From NCBI GenBank assembly GCA_963782445.1, contig CAWAJM010000001.1:3968001-4032000 (forward strand): a stretch of DNA of 64,000 nt, read 5' to 3'. The notes beneath the pieces are model-generated. The model was not told the DNA's origin, did not search any database, and saw only the letters and a list, made by a program, of their open reading frames with translations. A program made the position numbers and the translations under genes. This document shows positions 34,517 to 45,190 of the stretch, piece after piece; positions within the stretch are counted from its first letter, which is position 1; each line of letters begins with the position of its first letter. This stretch comes from ZC4RG20 sp963782445 (lineage in GTDB: Bacteria > Pseudomonadota > Gammaproteobacteria > Steroidobacterales > Rariloculaceae).

Positions 34517-35802
34517 ACGCGCACGCGCCGCCGCTCGAAGATTTCGCGCCGGGCCGAGATCAGGCCGCGGCGCTCGACGCGGACGACGCGCTCGCGCCGT
34601 ATCGGCAAGCGTTCGAGCTGCCGCGGCGAGGCGGCCGGCCGCTGACCTACCTCTGCGGTCACTCGCTCGGTCCCCTGCCGCGCGCAGCCCGCGCCGCCGT
34701 GGAGGCCGAGCTGCGGCGGTGGTCCGAGTGTGCGGTGGAGGGGCATTTCGAGTCCGAAGGCTGGCTGCGCTACCACGAGCGCTTCGCCGCGCCGCTCGCG
34801 AGGCTGACGGGCGCAGGTCCCGAAGAGGTCGTCGCGATGAACACACTGACGGCCAACCTGCACCTGCTGCTCGCGAGCTTCTATGCGCCGACTCCGGGGC
34901 GCCATAAGATCCTCATCGAGCGCGACGCGTTTCCTTCGGACCGCTTCGCGGTCCGCTCGCAGATCGCCTGGCACGGCTTCGACCCGAATACCTCCCTGCT
35001 CGAGCTCGAACCCGCTCCGGGCAGTCTCACGCTCGATCTCGGGCGCCTCGAGGAAATGCTCGCGGCCGAAGGCGAACGGATTGCGCTGCTGTTGCTGCCC
35101 GGCGTGCAGTACCTGAGCGGCCAGGCACTCAACGTCGCCGCGGCCGTGCGCCTGGCGGCGCGGCACGGCTGCCGGATCGGGTTCGACCTCGCGCATGCAA
35201 TCGGCAACGTGCCGCTCGCGCTTTCGAGCGCCGGCGCCGATTTCGCGGTCTGGTGCAGCTACAAGTATCTCAATGCGGGCCCGGGCGCGGTCGGCGGCTG
35301 TTTCGTGCACCGCCGCTGGTTCGATGCGGGGCTGCCGCGGCTCGAGGGCTGGTGGGGCACGCGCGAGGCGAGCCGCTTCGACGCCGCGGCGCCCTTCGCG
35401 CCGATGCCCGGCGCGGCCGCCTGGCAGCTCAGCAATCCGCCCATCCTATCTCTGGCGCCGCTCGCAGCCTCGCTCGCGATCTTCGACGATGCGGGCTTCG
35501 ACGCCCTGCGCGCGAAGTCCGAGCGGCTCACGGGCTACCTCGAGTATCTGCTGCGCACGCGCCTGGACGAGCGCGCGCGCCTGCTGACGCCGAGCGCCCC
35601 GGCGGCCCGTGGCTGTCAGCTTTCGCTCGCGCTCGAGCTCGCCGCCGAGGCGGCGGCCGCGGTCCCGGCGAAGCTGCGCGAGGCCGGCGTCGTCGCCGAT
35701 TGGCGGCCGCCGGCCGTGCTGCGGCTCGCGCCCGCACCGCTCTACAACCGCTTCGCGGACGTCTTCGACGCGGTCGCAGCCCTCGAAAAGGCCTTGCCGT
35801 GA
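34513..35802 (+). CDS. kynU: Kynureninase
   Basis: A PLP enzyme of 429 residues that converts 3-hydroxykynurenine to 3-hydroxyanthranilate and alanine. CGHSLGPLPRAARAAVEAEL lies near the N-terminus, and MNTLTANLHLLLASFY is the phosphate-binding block. GFDLAHAIGNVPL contains the PLP-contacting Asp, and WCSYKYLNAGPG carries the Schiff-base Lys. It overlaps the dioxygenase by ATGA and the monooxygenase by GTGA, giving strict co-translation of three consecutive pathway steps, although gene order is the reverse of pathway order. Confidence 0.96.
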   Translation: MNAHAPPLEDFAPGRDQAAALDADDALAPYRQAFELPRRGGRPLTYLCGHSLGPLPRAARAAVEAELRRWSECAVEGHFESEGWLRYHERFAAPLARLTGAGPEEVVAMNTLTANLHLLLASFYAPTPGRHKILIERDAFPSDRFAVRSQIAWHGFDPNTSLLELEPAPGSLTLDLGRLEEMLAAEGERIALLLLPGVQYLSGQALNVAAAVRLAARHGCRIGFDLAHAIGNVPLALSSAGADFAVWCSYKYLNAGPGAVGGCFVHRRWFDAGLPRLEGWWGTREASRFDAAAPFAPMPGAAAWQLSNPPILSLAPLAASLAIFDDAGFDALRAKSERLTGYLEYLLRTRLDERARLLTPSAPAARGCQLSLALELAAEAAAAVPAKLREAGVVADWRPPAVLRLAPAPLYNRFADVFDAVAALEKALP

Positions 35803-37157
35803 CCGCCGGCGCATCGCGATCGGCGGCCGCGGTCGTCGGCGGCGGCCTCGCGGGCAGCCTGCTCGCGATCCTGCTCGCGCGGCGCGGCCTCGCACCCGCG
35901 GTCGTCGAGCGGGCCAGCGAGCAGGAGTCGCGCACGCCGGCCGGCGGCCGCTCGATCAACCTCGCGCTCGCGGCTCGCGGCATGGCCGCGCTCGAGCGTG
36001 CCGGCGTGCTCGCCGACGTGCAGCCGCTGCTGCTGCCCATGCGCGGACGGCTCGTGCACGTCGCCGGCGACGAGCGCTTCCTGCCCTATGGGCAGCGCCG
36101 GGGCGAGGAGATCTACTCGGTCTCGCGCGCCGAGCTCAACGGCCGGCTGCAGGCCCTGGCCCGCGAACGCTTCGGCGTGGAGTACCGCTACGGGCACGCC
36201 TGCGTCGGAATCGACCCGGCCGGTGCCGCTCCGCTCGTCGAGGGCGGCGGCGCCCGCTATGCGCTCGAAGCGGACGTCGTGTTCGCGACCGACGGCGCAG
36301 GCTCGGTCGTCAGGCGCTCGCTCGCAGCGGCCGGGCGCGTGCGGGCGAGGGAGGAATTGCTCGACCATGGCTATGTCGAGCTCACGATCCCCGCCGCGCG
36401 CGAAGGCGGCTTCGCGCTCCGGCCGGACGGCCTGCACATTTGGCCGCGCGGCGGCTTCATGCTCATCGCGCTGCCGAACACGGACGGGAGCTTCACGGCC
36501 ACGCTGTTCCTGCCGCTCGAGGGCGAGCGGAGCTTCGCGGCCCTGCGCAAGACCGGAGCCCAAACCTTCTTCGAGACCGAGTTTCCCGACGCGCTCGACC
36601 TGATCCCGAACCTCGAAGCCGAGTTCGCCGCCCGGCCCGTCGGCACGCTCGGCACCGTACACTGCGACCCCTGGTGCGTCGGCGATCGCATCCTGCTTCT
36701 AGGCGACGCGGCCCACGCGATCGTGCCGTTTCACGGCCAGGGCATGAACGCCGCTTTCGAGGATTGCGCAGAGCTCGACGCCGCAATCGGCCGCCACGGC
36801 AGCGACTGGGCCGCCGTGCTCGGGGAATTCGAACGCGGCCGCAAAGCGGACGCGGATGCGATCGCCGCCATGGCGCTCGAGAACTACGGCGAAATGCGCG
36901 ACACGGTGCGCAGCCCGGACTTCGAGCTGCGGCGGCACATCGCGTTCGAGCTCGAACGGCGCCATCCCGACCGCTTCGTGCCGCGGTACTCGATGGTCAT
37001 GTTCCACCCCGAGATCGCCTATGCCGAGGCGCGGCGGCGCGGCGCGATTCAGGCCGAGATTCTCGCCGATCTCGCGGCCGGCAAGCACGCGCTCGGGCAA
37101 GTCGACTTCGAACGGGCCGCGGCGCTCGTGACGGAGCGGCTCGGTCCGATCCGCTGA
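35799..37157 (+). CDS. kmo: Kynurenine 3-monooxygenase
   Basis: An FAD monooxygenase of 452 residues, starting with GTG 35799. The dinucleotide motif is VVGGGLAGSLLAILLARRG, GGRSINLALAARGMAALE is characteristic of KMO, and GDAAHAIVPFHGQGMNAAFED is the FAD ribityl-binding motif. Late PRYSMVMFHPEIAYAEA is also typical of the enzyme. Together with kynU and the dioxygenase it supports de novo NAD synthesis from tryptophan. Tryptophan dioxygenase, formamidase and quinolinate phosphoribosyltransferase are not in the window. Confidence 0.95.
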   Translation: MTAGASRSAAAVVGGGLAGSLLAILLARRGLAPAVVERASEQESRTPAGGRSINLALAARGMAALERAGVLADVQPLLLPMRGRLVHVAGDERFLPYGQRRGEEIYSVSRAELNGRLQALARERFGVEYRYGHACVGIDPAGAAPLVEGGGARYALEADVVFATDGAGSVVRRSLAAAGRVRAREELLDHGYVELTIPAAREGGFALRPDGLHIWPRGGFMLIALPNTDGSFTATLFLPLEGERSFAALRKTGAQTFFETEFPDALDLIPNLEAEFAARPVGTLGTVHCDPWCVGDRILLLGDAAHAIVPFHGQGMNAAFEDCAELDAAIGRHGSDWAAVLGEFERGRKADADAIAAMALENYGEMRDTVRSPDFELRRHIAFELERRHPDRFVPRYSMVMFHPEIAYAEARRRGAIQAEILADLAAGKHALGQVDFERAAALVTERLGPIR

Positions 37158-37230
37158 GCCGCCGGCAGCGCCGCGCCGGCCTACTTCAATCCGAGCTCGT
37201 TCAATCGAAGCTTGCGGCCGGCCGCCCAGC

Positions 37231-37758
37231 TCACGCGCGCCCGTCCAGAACGAGCACCATCCGAATCTCGTCGTACAGCACGCCGTCGACGCACAGGAAA
37301 CCGGGCTCGACGCCGATGCGCTCGAAGCCGAGCGCTTCGTAGAGCGCCACGGCAGCCGCGTTCTCGGCGTTGACGCCCAGCGTGACTTGCCGAAGGCCCG
37401 GCATCGCCGCCGCGTGGGCCAATGCGCGCTCAACGAGCGCGCGGCCCACGCCGCGCCGGCGCGAGGCGGGCTCGACGTACATGCCCCAGACGAACGCCTT
37501 GTGGCGCAGCTTGAGGTACTCCTCGCGATGCAGGCCCACCATGCCGACGAGCCCGGCCGCCCCGAAAGCGCCGAACACGGCGTGCCCGGGTGCGGGCGCC
37601 ACGCGCTCGGCCACGCGCGCGAGCGGCCGCTCGCGCTCCTCCTCGTAGCTCGAGGCGAATGCGGTCGGACAATCGCGCAGCGCCCGCAGCCGCAGCGTCC
37701 GATACGCCGCGGCGTCCTCCGCCCCGAGCAGCCGAATCTCCGCCGCCGCGCCGCTCAA
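37231..37758 (-). CDS. GNAT family N-acetyltransferase
   Basis: A 175-residue acetyltransferase. Motif A is FVWGMYVEPASRRRGVGRALVERAL, in which RRRGVG is the acetyl-CoA pyrophosphate loop (given here as its key residues). The following LGVNAENAAAVALYEALGFE is motif B. The start is TTG 37758, overlapping the preceding stop codon (TTGA), because no ATG or GTG lies in frame near the first conserved strand. The substrate is unknown. It is paired with another GNAT gene upstream. Confidence 0.85.
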   Translation of the reverse strand: MSGAAAEIRLLGAEDAAAYRTLRLRALRDCPTAFASSYEEERERPLARVAERVAPAPGHAVFGAFGAAGLVGMVGLHREEYLKLRHKAFVWGMYVEPASRRRGVGRALVERALAHAAAMPGLRQVTLGVNAENAAAVALYEALGFERIGVEPGFLCVDGVLYDEIRMVLVLDGRA

Positions 37759-38336
37759 GCCGGTGCTCCCACCGCCTGCGCGGACCAACGTTCCCTCGAG
37801 AGCCGGTACAGGCAATGCTCGCGCAGGCGATGGCCCGGCGGGACCGCCGGATGCTCGAACGTATCGGAATCCGCCGTCATGCCGAGCCGCTCCATGACGG
37901 CCTTCGATCTCGAATTCAGCACGGACGTGAACGAGACGATCTCGGGCAGCGCGAGGCGCTCGAAGCCGACGCGCAGGGCCGCCCTGGCCGCTTCCGTCGC
38001 GTAGCCGCGCCCCCAATGGCGAGCGCCGAGCCGCCAGCCGACCTCGACGCAGGGCGAGCACGGCAGTTGCGCCCTGGGAATCGACAGTCCGACGAAGCCG
38101 ATGAACTCGCCCGAGCGGTTGAGCTCGACGGCCCAAAAGCCCCAGCCGTGCGCGGCGATGAACGCCTCGATGATGTCCGCCAGCGCGTCGCTCGCCTGCC
38201 TGTCCAGCGGCGCCGGGAAGAACTCCATGACCCTGGGATCGGCATTCAACGCAGCGAACGGCTCGCGATCCTCCGCGCGCCACTGCCGCAGCGTCAGCCT
38301 CTCGGTCGCGGGCTCGATGAGCTCGATGGCACGCAT
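37755..38336 (-). CDS. GNAT family N-acetyltransferase, RimJ/RimL type
   Basis: A 193-residue acetyltransferase. ATERLTLRQWRAEDREPFAA is the typical N-terminal block, VEVGWRLGARHWGRGYATEA the acetyl-CoA site, and SVLNSRSKAVMERLGM the C-terminal block. These match the Acetyltransf_3 group that modifies protein N-termini or small molecules. It overlaps the second GNAT gene by four bases. Both lie convergent to kmo and downstream of polB on the same strand. Confidence 0.9.
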   Translation of the reverse strand: MRAIELIEPATERLTLRQWRAEDREPFAALNADPRVMEFFPAPLDRQASDALADIIEAFIAAHGWGFWAVELNRSGEFIGFVGLSIPRAQLPCSPCVEVGWRLGARHWGRGYATEAARAALRVGFERLALPEIVSFTSVLNSRSKAVMERLGMTADSDTFEHPAVPPGHRLREHCLYRLSRERWSAQAVGAPA

Positions 38337-38473
38337 GAGCGCCTCCGGGCCGGCCGCGCCGGCGCAGCGACGCCACCATACCTCAGGCTCAACCTCGCCG
38401 TCATGTCGCTGCCCTATCTAACTGGCCGATGGCGGCCCGCCTCGGATTGGCCGGCCGGCACGGGCGACAATCG

Positions 38474-40825
38474 TTACGCCAGCCAGTCCATCTGCCGCTC
38501 GTCGCCGATGACGCGCTCGAAGTCGAGCCCCAGCGTCTCGAGCACGGGCTCGGCCACGGGCCGCACCTGCTTCTGGACATAGTGCTCCCGGTCGAGCGGA
38601 TGGCGCAGGTTGTCGAGCGGCTCCGCGCCGCCGGTCGTCATGACGTAGCTGACGAGCCGGCCGCGTTCCTTGGACTTGCGCGCCGCCGCGACGTGGGGCG
38701 GCGTCGAGGCCGTATACGCCGCGGCGCTCTTGCGCAGCTGCTTGCGATACACGAGGGCCGCATCGAGCTCGCCGCGCCTGAGCCGGCGCACGACGCCCGC
38801 GAGATAGGCATCGACGGGTTCACCGGCGAACAGCCGCGCGTAGAGCTCGCGCTGCACCTCCTTCGCGAGCGCCGTCCAGTCCCGCCGCACGACCTCCATG
38901 CCGACGAACTCGACGCCGCCGTCGGCGAGCCGCCCCGCGTACCGCTTGCTCGCCCCGCGCGCGCTGTGACGGGCGTGGGGCAGAAACAGCTTGACGTAGA
39001 GCTTCTCGTACTCGATCTCGAGCCGGCTCCGCACGCGCCACCGCTCGTCGAGATGCCGCGCGAGCGCGGCATTGAGCGCCGCGGCGAGCGTTCGGCCCCG
39101 GGCTTCGAGCATCTCGCTGTAGCCAGGCTCGTCCACCGCCGTACCGGGCCCCGACGCGACGAACAGACTATCCGTGTCGCCGTAGAGCACGCGGTATCCG
39201 GCCGTCTCGAACCACTGCTTGGCCCAGAGCAGCAGCTCCCGGCCGGTGCCCGTGATCGCATTCGCGAGCGCCGGGTTATAGAACCTGCAGGCCGGCGTGC
39301 CGAGCACGCCGTAGAACGAGTTCATGAGAATCTTGATGGCATGCGCGGCGACCCGATCGCCGCGCTGCTTGGCCGCCTCGCGGCGCGGGAAGAGCTCATC
39401 GAGGAGGCCGGGCAGAATCCCGGGCTCGCGCCGAAAGGCGGCCGCCGGCGTGCGGATCAGATCCTCGCCGGGTGCGGGCTCGGCGACGAACGTCAAAGGA
39501 TCGATGTTGAAGCTGCGGATAAGGCTCGGATACAGGCTCTTGAAGTCGAAAACCCAAACGTCGCGGTGCAGCCCGGGCACGGGTGCGAGCACGTGGCCGC
39601 CCTGCTGCGCGGCATGCACGCGCGCATCGTCGCCGCGCACGGTCGGCGCCACGAGGCGGCGCCGCTCGAGGTCGGCCAGATACAGGAAGTCGAACGAGGC
39701 GATGCTCGCGGCGACGCGGTCGGGCGTCATGCCCGTGAGGCGGCTGCGGGCGAACGCGAGGTGCACGAGGTCGAGCCGCGCGACGATTTCGTACGCGAGA
39801 CGGGCATCCGTGCGCGCGTAGCGCGCGAACGCGGCGAGGTCGTGCCGATAGTTGTGCAGGATTTCGGCGGCACGTCCGCGCGCGTCGCCCTGCAGCGTCT
39901 TGCCCTCGTCGAGCACCTCACGGCTCACGGCGTCGAGCGAGTAGTCGTCCATGCGCACGAAAGCGCCGCGCAACAGATCGATGCCGTCGAGCACGAGGCG
40001 GCCCGGGACGCTGGCCTGCCCGCTGCCGAAGTAGCCTTCGGCCTTGCGCAGACGCAGCCGCCCCGGACCGCGGCCGAGCTCGAACGCATGGTCCACGCGG
40101 GCCGCGATGCGCTGCAGCACCGTAAGATCGAAATCGATCGTGTTCCAGCCCGTGAGCACGTCGGGATCGAGCTCGGCCACGCGGCCGCAGAACGCATCGA
40201 GCGCCGCGCGCTCGTCGGCGCAGCGCGTCGCCTGGTCCGGCATCGCGCGGGCCGAGCCGTCCACGACGAGCACCTCGTCGCAGCCGAGCCCATACAAAGA
40301 GATGGCCAAGAGGCGCTGCGCCTTCGGGTCGGTCTCGATGTCGAACGACAACACACGGGGCTCGATCTCGACGGCCGCCGGCCGGAGCTCCGGGTTCTCG
40401 AACACGAGGGCCACGCCGCTTCCCGGCCGCGCTTCGCCTTCGATCTCGCAGGCGCCCTTGACGCCGCGTTCGATGAGGTAACGCACGGCGAAGCGCACGT
40501 CGGCCTCGTAGGTCTCGACGCCGGCCGCGTGCAGCCGCGCTCGGATGGCCGGCACATCCTGCGGCGTCTCGGCCTCGATCCTGCAGACCGCGCCGCCCGC
40601 GAACGTCCGGCGGCCGTCCGGCTCGAAAGGGTGCAGGCCGAGCGCCGTCGCCTTCGGCGCATCGACGGCCGCGACGAAGAAGTGCGGGCGCTGGCGGGTA
40701 TCTCGGGCCAGGAACGTGCGCCCGTCGTCGAGGCGGCCATAGAGATGAACGACCGGTACGCGTCGGGCACACGCGCCGCCTTCGATGCGGTAAGTGGCCT
40801 GCAGGATGAAGCCGCGGGCATTCAT
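38474..40825 (-). CDS. polB: DNA polymerase II (family B)
   Basis: A 783-residue replicative-type polymerase used in replication restart and translesion synthesis, usually under SOS control. The 3'-5' exonuclease motif is LSFDIETDP, with GWNTIDFDL as the second exo motif and YARTDARLAYEI as the third. Polymerase motifs are DFKSLYPSLIRSFNIDP, ILMNSFYGVLGTPACRFYNP and YGDTDSLF, and KLYVKLFLP lies near the thumb. The length matches E. coli PolB. I did not find a convincing LexA box in the 69 bases upstream. Confidence 0.96.
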   Translation of the reverse strand: MNARGFILQATYRIEGGACARRVPVVHLYGRLDDGRTFLARDTRQRPHFFVAAVDAPKATALGLHPFEPDGRRTFAGGAVCRIEAETPQDVPAIRARLHAAGVETYEADVRFAVRYLIERGVKGACEIEGEARPGSGVALVFENPELRPAAVEIEPRVLSFDIETDPKAQRLLAISLYGLGCDEVLVVDGSARAMPDQATRCADERAALDAFCGRVAELDPDVLTGWNTIDFDLTVLQRIAARVDHAFELGRGPGRLRLRKAEGYFGSGQASVPGRLVLDGIDLLRGAFVRMDDYSLDAVSREVLDEGKTLQGDARGRAAEILHNYRHDLAAFARYARTDARLAYEIVARLDLVHLAFARSRLTGMTPDRVAASIASFDFLYLADLERRRLVAPTVRGDDARVHAAQQGGHVLAPVPGLHRDVWVFDFKSLYPSLIRSFNIDPLTFVAEPAPGEDLIRTPAAAFRREPGILPGLLDELFPRREAAKQRGDRVAAHAIKILMNSFYGVLGTPACRFYNPALANAITGTGRELLLWAKQWFETAGYRVLYGDTDSLFVASGPGTAVDEPGYSEMLEARGRTLAAALNAALARHLDERWRVRSRLEIEYEKLYVKLFLPHARHSARGASKRYAGRLADGGVEFVGMEVVRRDWTALAKEVQRELYARLFAGEPVDAYLAGVVRRLRRGELDAALVYRKQLRKSAAAYTASTPPHVAAARKSKERGRLVSYVMTTGGAEPLDNLRHPLDREHYVQKQVRPVAEPVLETLGLDFERVIGDERQMDWLA

Positions 40826-40894
40826 GGCTCGATTGTGCCCGAAAGGCGCGCCGGCCGGCTCGGCCGGAAAGAGCCGCCGGGGACGCGCCGCCGC

Positions 40895-41689
40895 TCAGAC
40901 CGCGATCGGCGCCTTGATCGACGGATGGGCCCGGTAGCCGACGATCTCGAAGTCTTCGAAGCGGTAGCCGAAGATCGAGTCCGGCCGCCGCTTGAGCTCG
41001 AGCCGCGGCAGCGGCAGCGGCGCCCGCGAGAGCTGCTCGCGCGCCTGCTCCAAGTGGTTCGAATACAGGTGGCAGTCGCCGCCGGTCCAGACGAAGTCGC
41101 CGGGCGAGAGGTCCGTCTGCTGCGCCATCATGTGCGTCAGCAGCGCATAGGAGGCGATATTGAACGGCACGCCGAGAAGAACGTCCGCGCTGCGCTGATA
41201 GAGCTGGCAGGAGAGCCGGCCGTCGGCGACGTAGAACTGGAACAGCGCGTGGCACGGCGAAAGGGCCATGCGCTCGAGCTCGCCGACGTTCCAGGCGCTG
41301 ACGATGATGCGCCGCGAATCGGGGTCCTTCCGGATCAGATCGACGGTGCGCTGAATCTGGTCGACGCGGCGCCCGTCGGCCGTGGCCCAGGCGCGCCATT
41401 GCGCACCGTATACCGGCCCGAGATCGCCGTTCTCGTCGGCCCATTCGTCCCAGATCGTGACGCCGTGCTCGTGCAGATATCGCACGTTGGTGTCGCCGTT
41501 GAGGAACCACAGCAGCTCGTGAATGATCGAGCGCAGATGCAGTTTCTTGGTCGTGACGAGGGGGAAACCCGCCGCCAGATCGAAGCGCATCTGGCAGCCG
41601 AACAGGCTCAGCGTGCCGGTTCCCGTCCGGTCGTCCTTGCGGGCTCCACGCTCGAGGATCGCCTCGAGCAGATCAAGATACGGCTGCAT
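40895..41689 (-). CDS. thyA: Thymidylate synthase
   Basis: ThyA methylates dUMP with methylenetetrahydrofolate. The 264-residue protein has MRFDLAAGFPLVTTKKLHLRS in its N-terminal part, ALSPCHALFQFYV with the catalytic Cys, SCQLYQRSADVLLGVPFNIA and DCHLYSNHLEQ. Its start overlaps the end of lgt by 17 bases, the common lgt-thyA arrangement. Confidence 0.98.
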   Translation of the reverse strand: MQPYLDLLEAILERGARKDDRTGTGTLSLFGCQMRFDLAAGFPLVTTKKLHLRSIIHELLWFLNGDTNVRYLHEHGVTIWDEWADENGDLGPVYGAQWRAWATADGRRVDQIQRTVDLIRKDPDSRRIIVSAWNVGELERMALSPCHALFQFYVADGRLSCQLYQRSADVLLGVPFNIASYALLTHMMAQQTDLSPGDFVWTGGDCHLYSNHLEQAREQLSRAPLPLPRLELKRRPDSIFGYRFEDFEIVGYRAHPSIKAPIAV

Positions 41690-42476
41690 CCGAGGGCACG
41701 CGGTGCGGGCGATACGCGAGAACGAGCAGCACGGCGCCCGCGACGATCATCGGCGCCGAGAGGATCTGCCCCATCGTGACCCAACCGAACGCGAGGTAGC
41801 CGTACTGCGGGTCCGGCACGCGGATGAACTCGACGGCGAAACGGAAGATGCCGTAGAGCAGCAGGAACAGCCCCGAGACGGCCTTGCGCGGGCGCCTCTG
41901 GCGCGAGAAGGCCCACAGCACGACGAACAGCACGAGGCCTTCGAGGAAAGCTTCGTAGAGCTGGCTCGGCTGACGCGCCACGCCGTCGACCATGACGGCC
42001 CAGGGCGCATTCGGGTTCGTCGGCGCGCCCCAGAGCTCGCCGTTGATGAAGTTGCCGATGCGGCCGAGGCCGAGCCCGGGCGGGACCCAGGGCGCGATGA
42101 AGTCCGTCATGGCGAAGAAAGGCTGCCCGATGCGGCGGCCGTAGAGCCACATCGCGACGAGCACGCCGAGCAGCCCGCCATGAAACGACATGCCGCCGTC
42201 CCAGAGCTTGAAGAGGTTCAGCGGATTCGCCATGAGGCCGGGCAGATCGTAGAACAGCATGTAGCCGATGCGCCCGCCCACGATGACGCCGAGGGCGGCG
42301 AAGAAGACGAAGTCGTCGACCTGCGCCGGGTTGATCGGGCTGTCCGCGCGCCGGGCGCGGATGCGGGCCCCGAGCCAGCCCGCCGCGAAGCCGCCGAGAT
42401 ACATGAGCCCGTACCAATGGACTTGGAGCGGGCCGACGTGAAAGGCGATCGGATTGAAGTGAGGATATTTGATCAA
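41673..42476 (-). CDS. lgt: Prolipoprotein diacylglyceryl transferase
   Basis: Lgt transfers diacylglycerol from phosphatidylglycerol to the lipobox cysteine of prolipoproteins in the inner membrane. The 267-residue protein begins MIKYPHFNPIAFHVGPLQVH with HWYGLMYLGGFAAGW just after. GGRIGYMLFYDL and MSFHGGLLGV contain the essential His and Arg region. RIGNFINGELWGAPT is the Lgt signature. Several hydrophobic helices alternate with these loops. It is followed directly by overlapping thyA. Confidence 0.97.
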   Translation of the reverse strand: MIKYPHFNPIAFHVGPLQVHWYGLMYLGGFAAGWLGARIRARRADSPINPAQVDDFVFFAALGVIVGGRIGYMLFYDLPGLMANPLNLFKLWDGGMSFHGGLLGVLVAMWLYGRRIGQPFFAMTDFIAPWVPPGLGLGRIGNFINGELWGAPTNPNAPWAVMVDGVARQPSQLYEAFLEGLVLFVVLWAFSRQRRPRKAVSGLFLLLYGIFRFAVEFIRVPDPQYGYLAFGWVTMGQILSAPMIVAGAVLLVLAYRPHRVPSDAAVS

Positions 42477-42588
42477 GGCAATGGCCGCCCGCAGGTTGCA
42501 GGGATCACGGCATCGTTAGTGTAAACGGCGCCGGCCGAGGGTGCCACCACGAGGCCGCTCGCGGCCTGGCGCTTGTTATAGTGAGACC
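42477..42588. promoter_or_regulatory. Divergent promoter region between lgt and the DUF255 gene
   Basis: This 112-base divergent region holds TTATAGT at about 42575-42581, which resembles a -10 element but lies only about ten bases before the plus-strand ATG. That would give a very short leader, or it may only be an A/T-rich start region. No clear -35 was seen. Confidence 0.3.
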
Positions 42589-44649
<2,061 letters not shown>

Positions 44650-44709
44650 CGTTCCCTCGCGGGTTTTGACCGCATGATCCATGAACGGGTTCGAGCATCG
44701 GTGGTAGCC

Positions 44710-44823
44710 GGAGTCTCGTGCAGATGGGCGCTGTCGGGGACGGCGTGAATCCCTCCCTGGAGCCTCCGTTGCGCGCCGTCCTGGCGCGCACGGCCCCGAC
44801 AGCGCCCATCTGCACGAGACTCC
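44710..44823 (-). repeat. Long palindrome, family copy D (left half of module 2)
   Basis: Arms 44710-44739 and 44794-44823 are a perfect 30-base inverted repeat beginning GGAGTCTCGTGCAGATGGGC. The core (CGGCGTGAATCCCTCCCTGG, then GCGCGCCGTCCTGGCGCGC) reads in the minus direction. It is the inverted counterpart of copy C. Confidence 0.92.
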
Positions 44824-45022
44824 GCCGTAACGCCGGCGGCCGTTCATGACTCATGCTGCCGCGGCGCGAGGAACCCGAAAGCCGACGACGGCAGTCCGTA
44901 CGGTCTTCGCGATTCCCGACGACGACCGCGGACGCAAGTCCGCGCGCCCTTGGCGGCTACTGACGGCCGCGGAAGCGCCAATCGCTGCGGTCTTCAGCTC
45001 GCTATGGCCGCAAACGTCTCCA
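44824..45022 (+). repeat. Module 2 spacer, homologous to the module 1 spacer
   Basis: This 199-base segment aligns with the reverse complement of 32774-32970. A small frame at 44853-44963 starts MLPRREE and contains RRQSVR, as in module 1, and stops after 36 residues. Of 35 codon pairs I aligned by hand, 13 are identical, 9 differ synonymously and 13 change the amino acid, so coding is possible but not shown. Confidence 0.75.
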
Positions 45023-45140
45023 GCTTCAGGCTCGGCGCAAGGGCGGTGGCGGGACGCTGAGCGCCAGGGATGGCGCTCAGCGAGCCCCCAGGGAAGGGTT
45101 CACGGCGGTCCCGACACCGCCCTTGCGCCGAGCCTGAAGC
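45023..45140 (+). repeat. Long palindrome, family copy E (right half of module 2)
   Basis: Arms 45023-45055 and 45108-45140 match except at one position (GGC against GTC). The inner hairpin at 45056-45081 (GCTGAGCGCC, its complement, loop AGGGAT) is followed by CAGGGAAGGGTTCACGGCGG. The sequence is nearly that of copy B in opposite orientation. It ends 50 bases from the stop of the Nma111-like gene. Confidence 0.92.
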
Positions 45141-45190
45141 CCGCCGCCAATGTTTCCGGCCTCCTGACGCCAACGAGCTGCAGCCGATGC

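Larger units (their letters stand above)
44650..45190. other. 541-base gene-poor interval holding composite repeat module 2
   Basis: Between the convergent stops of the DUF255 gene and the Nma111-like gene no supported gene exists. The interval holds palindromes at 44710-44823 and 45023-45140 and the 199-base spacer between them, an inverted counterpart of the module at 32654-33083. There is no obvious terminator with a T-tract. Confidence 0.85.
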
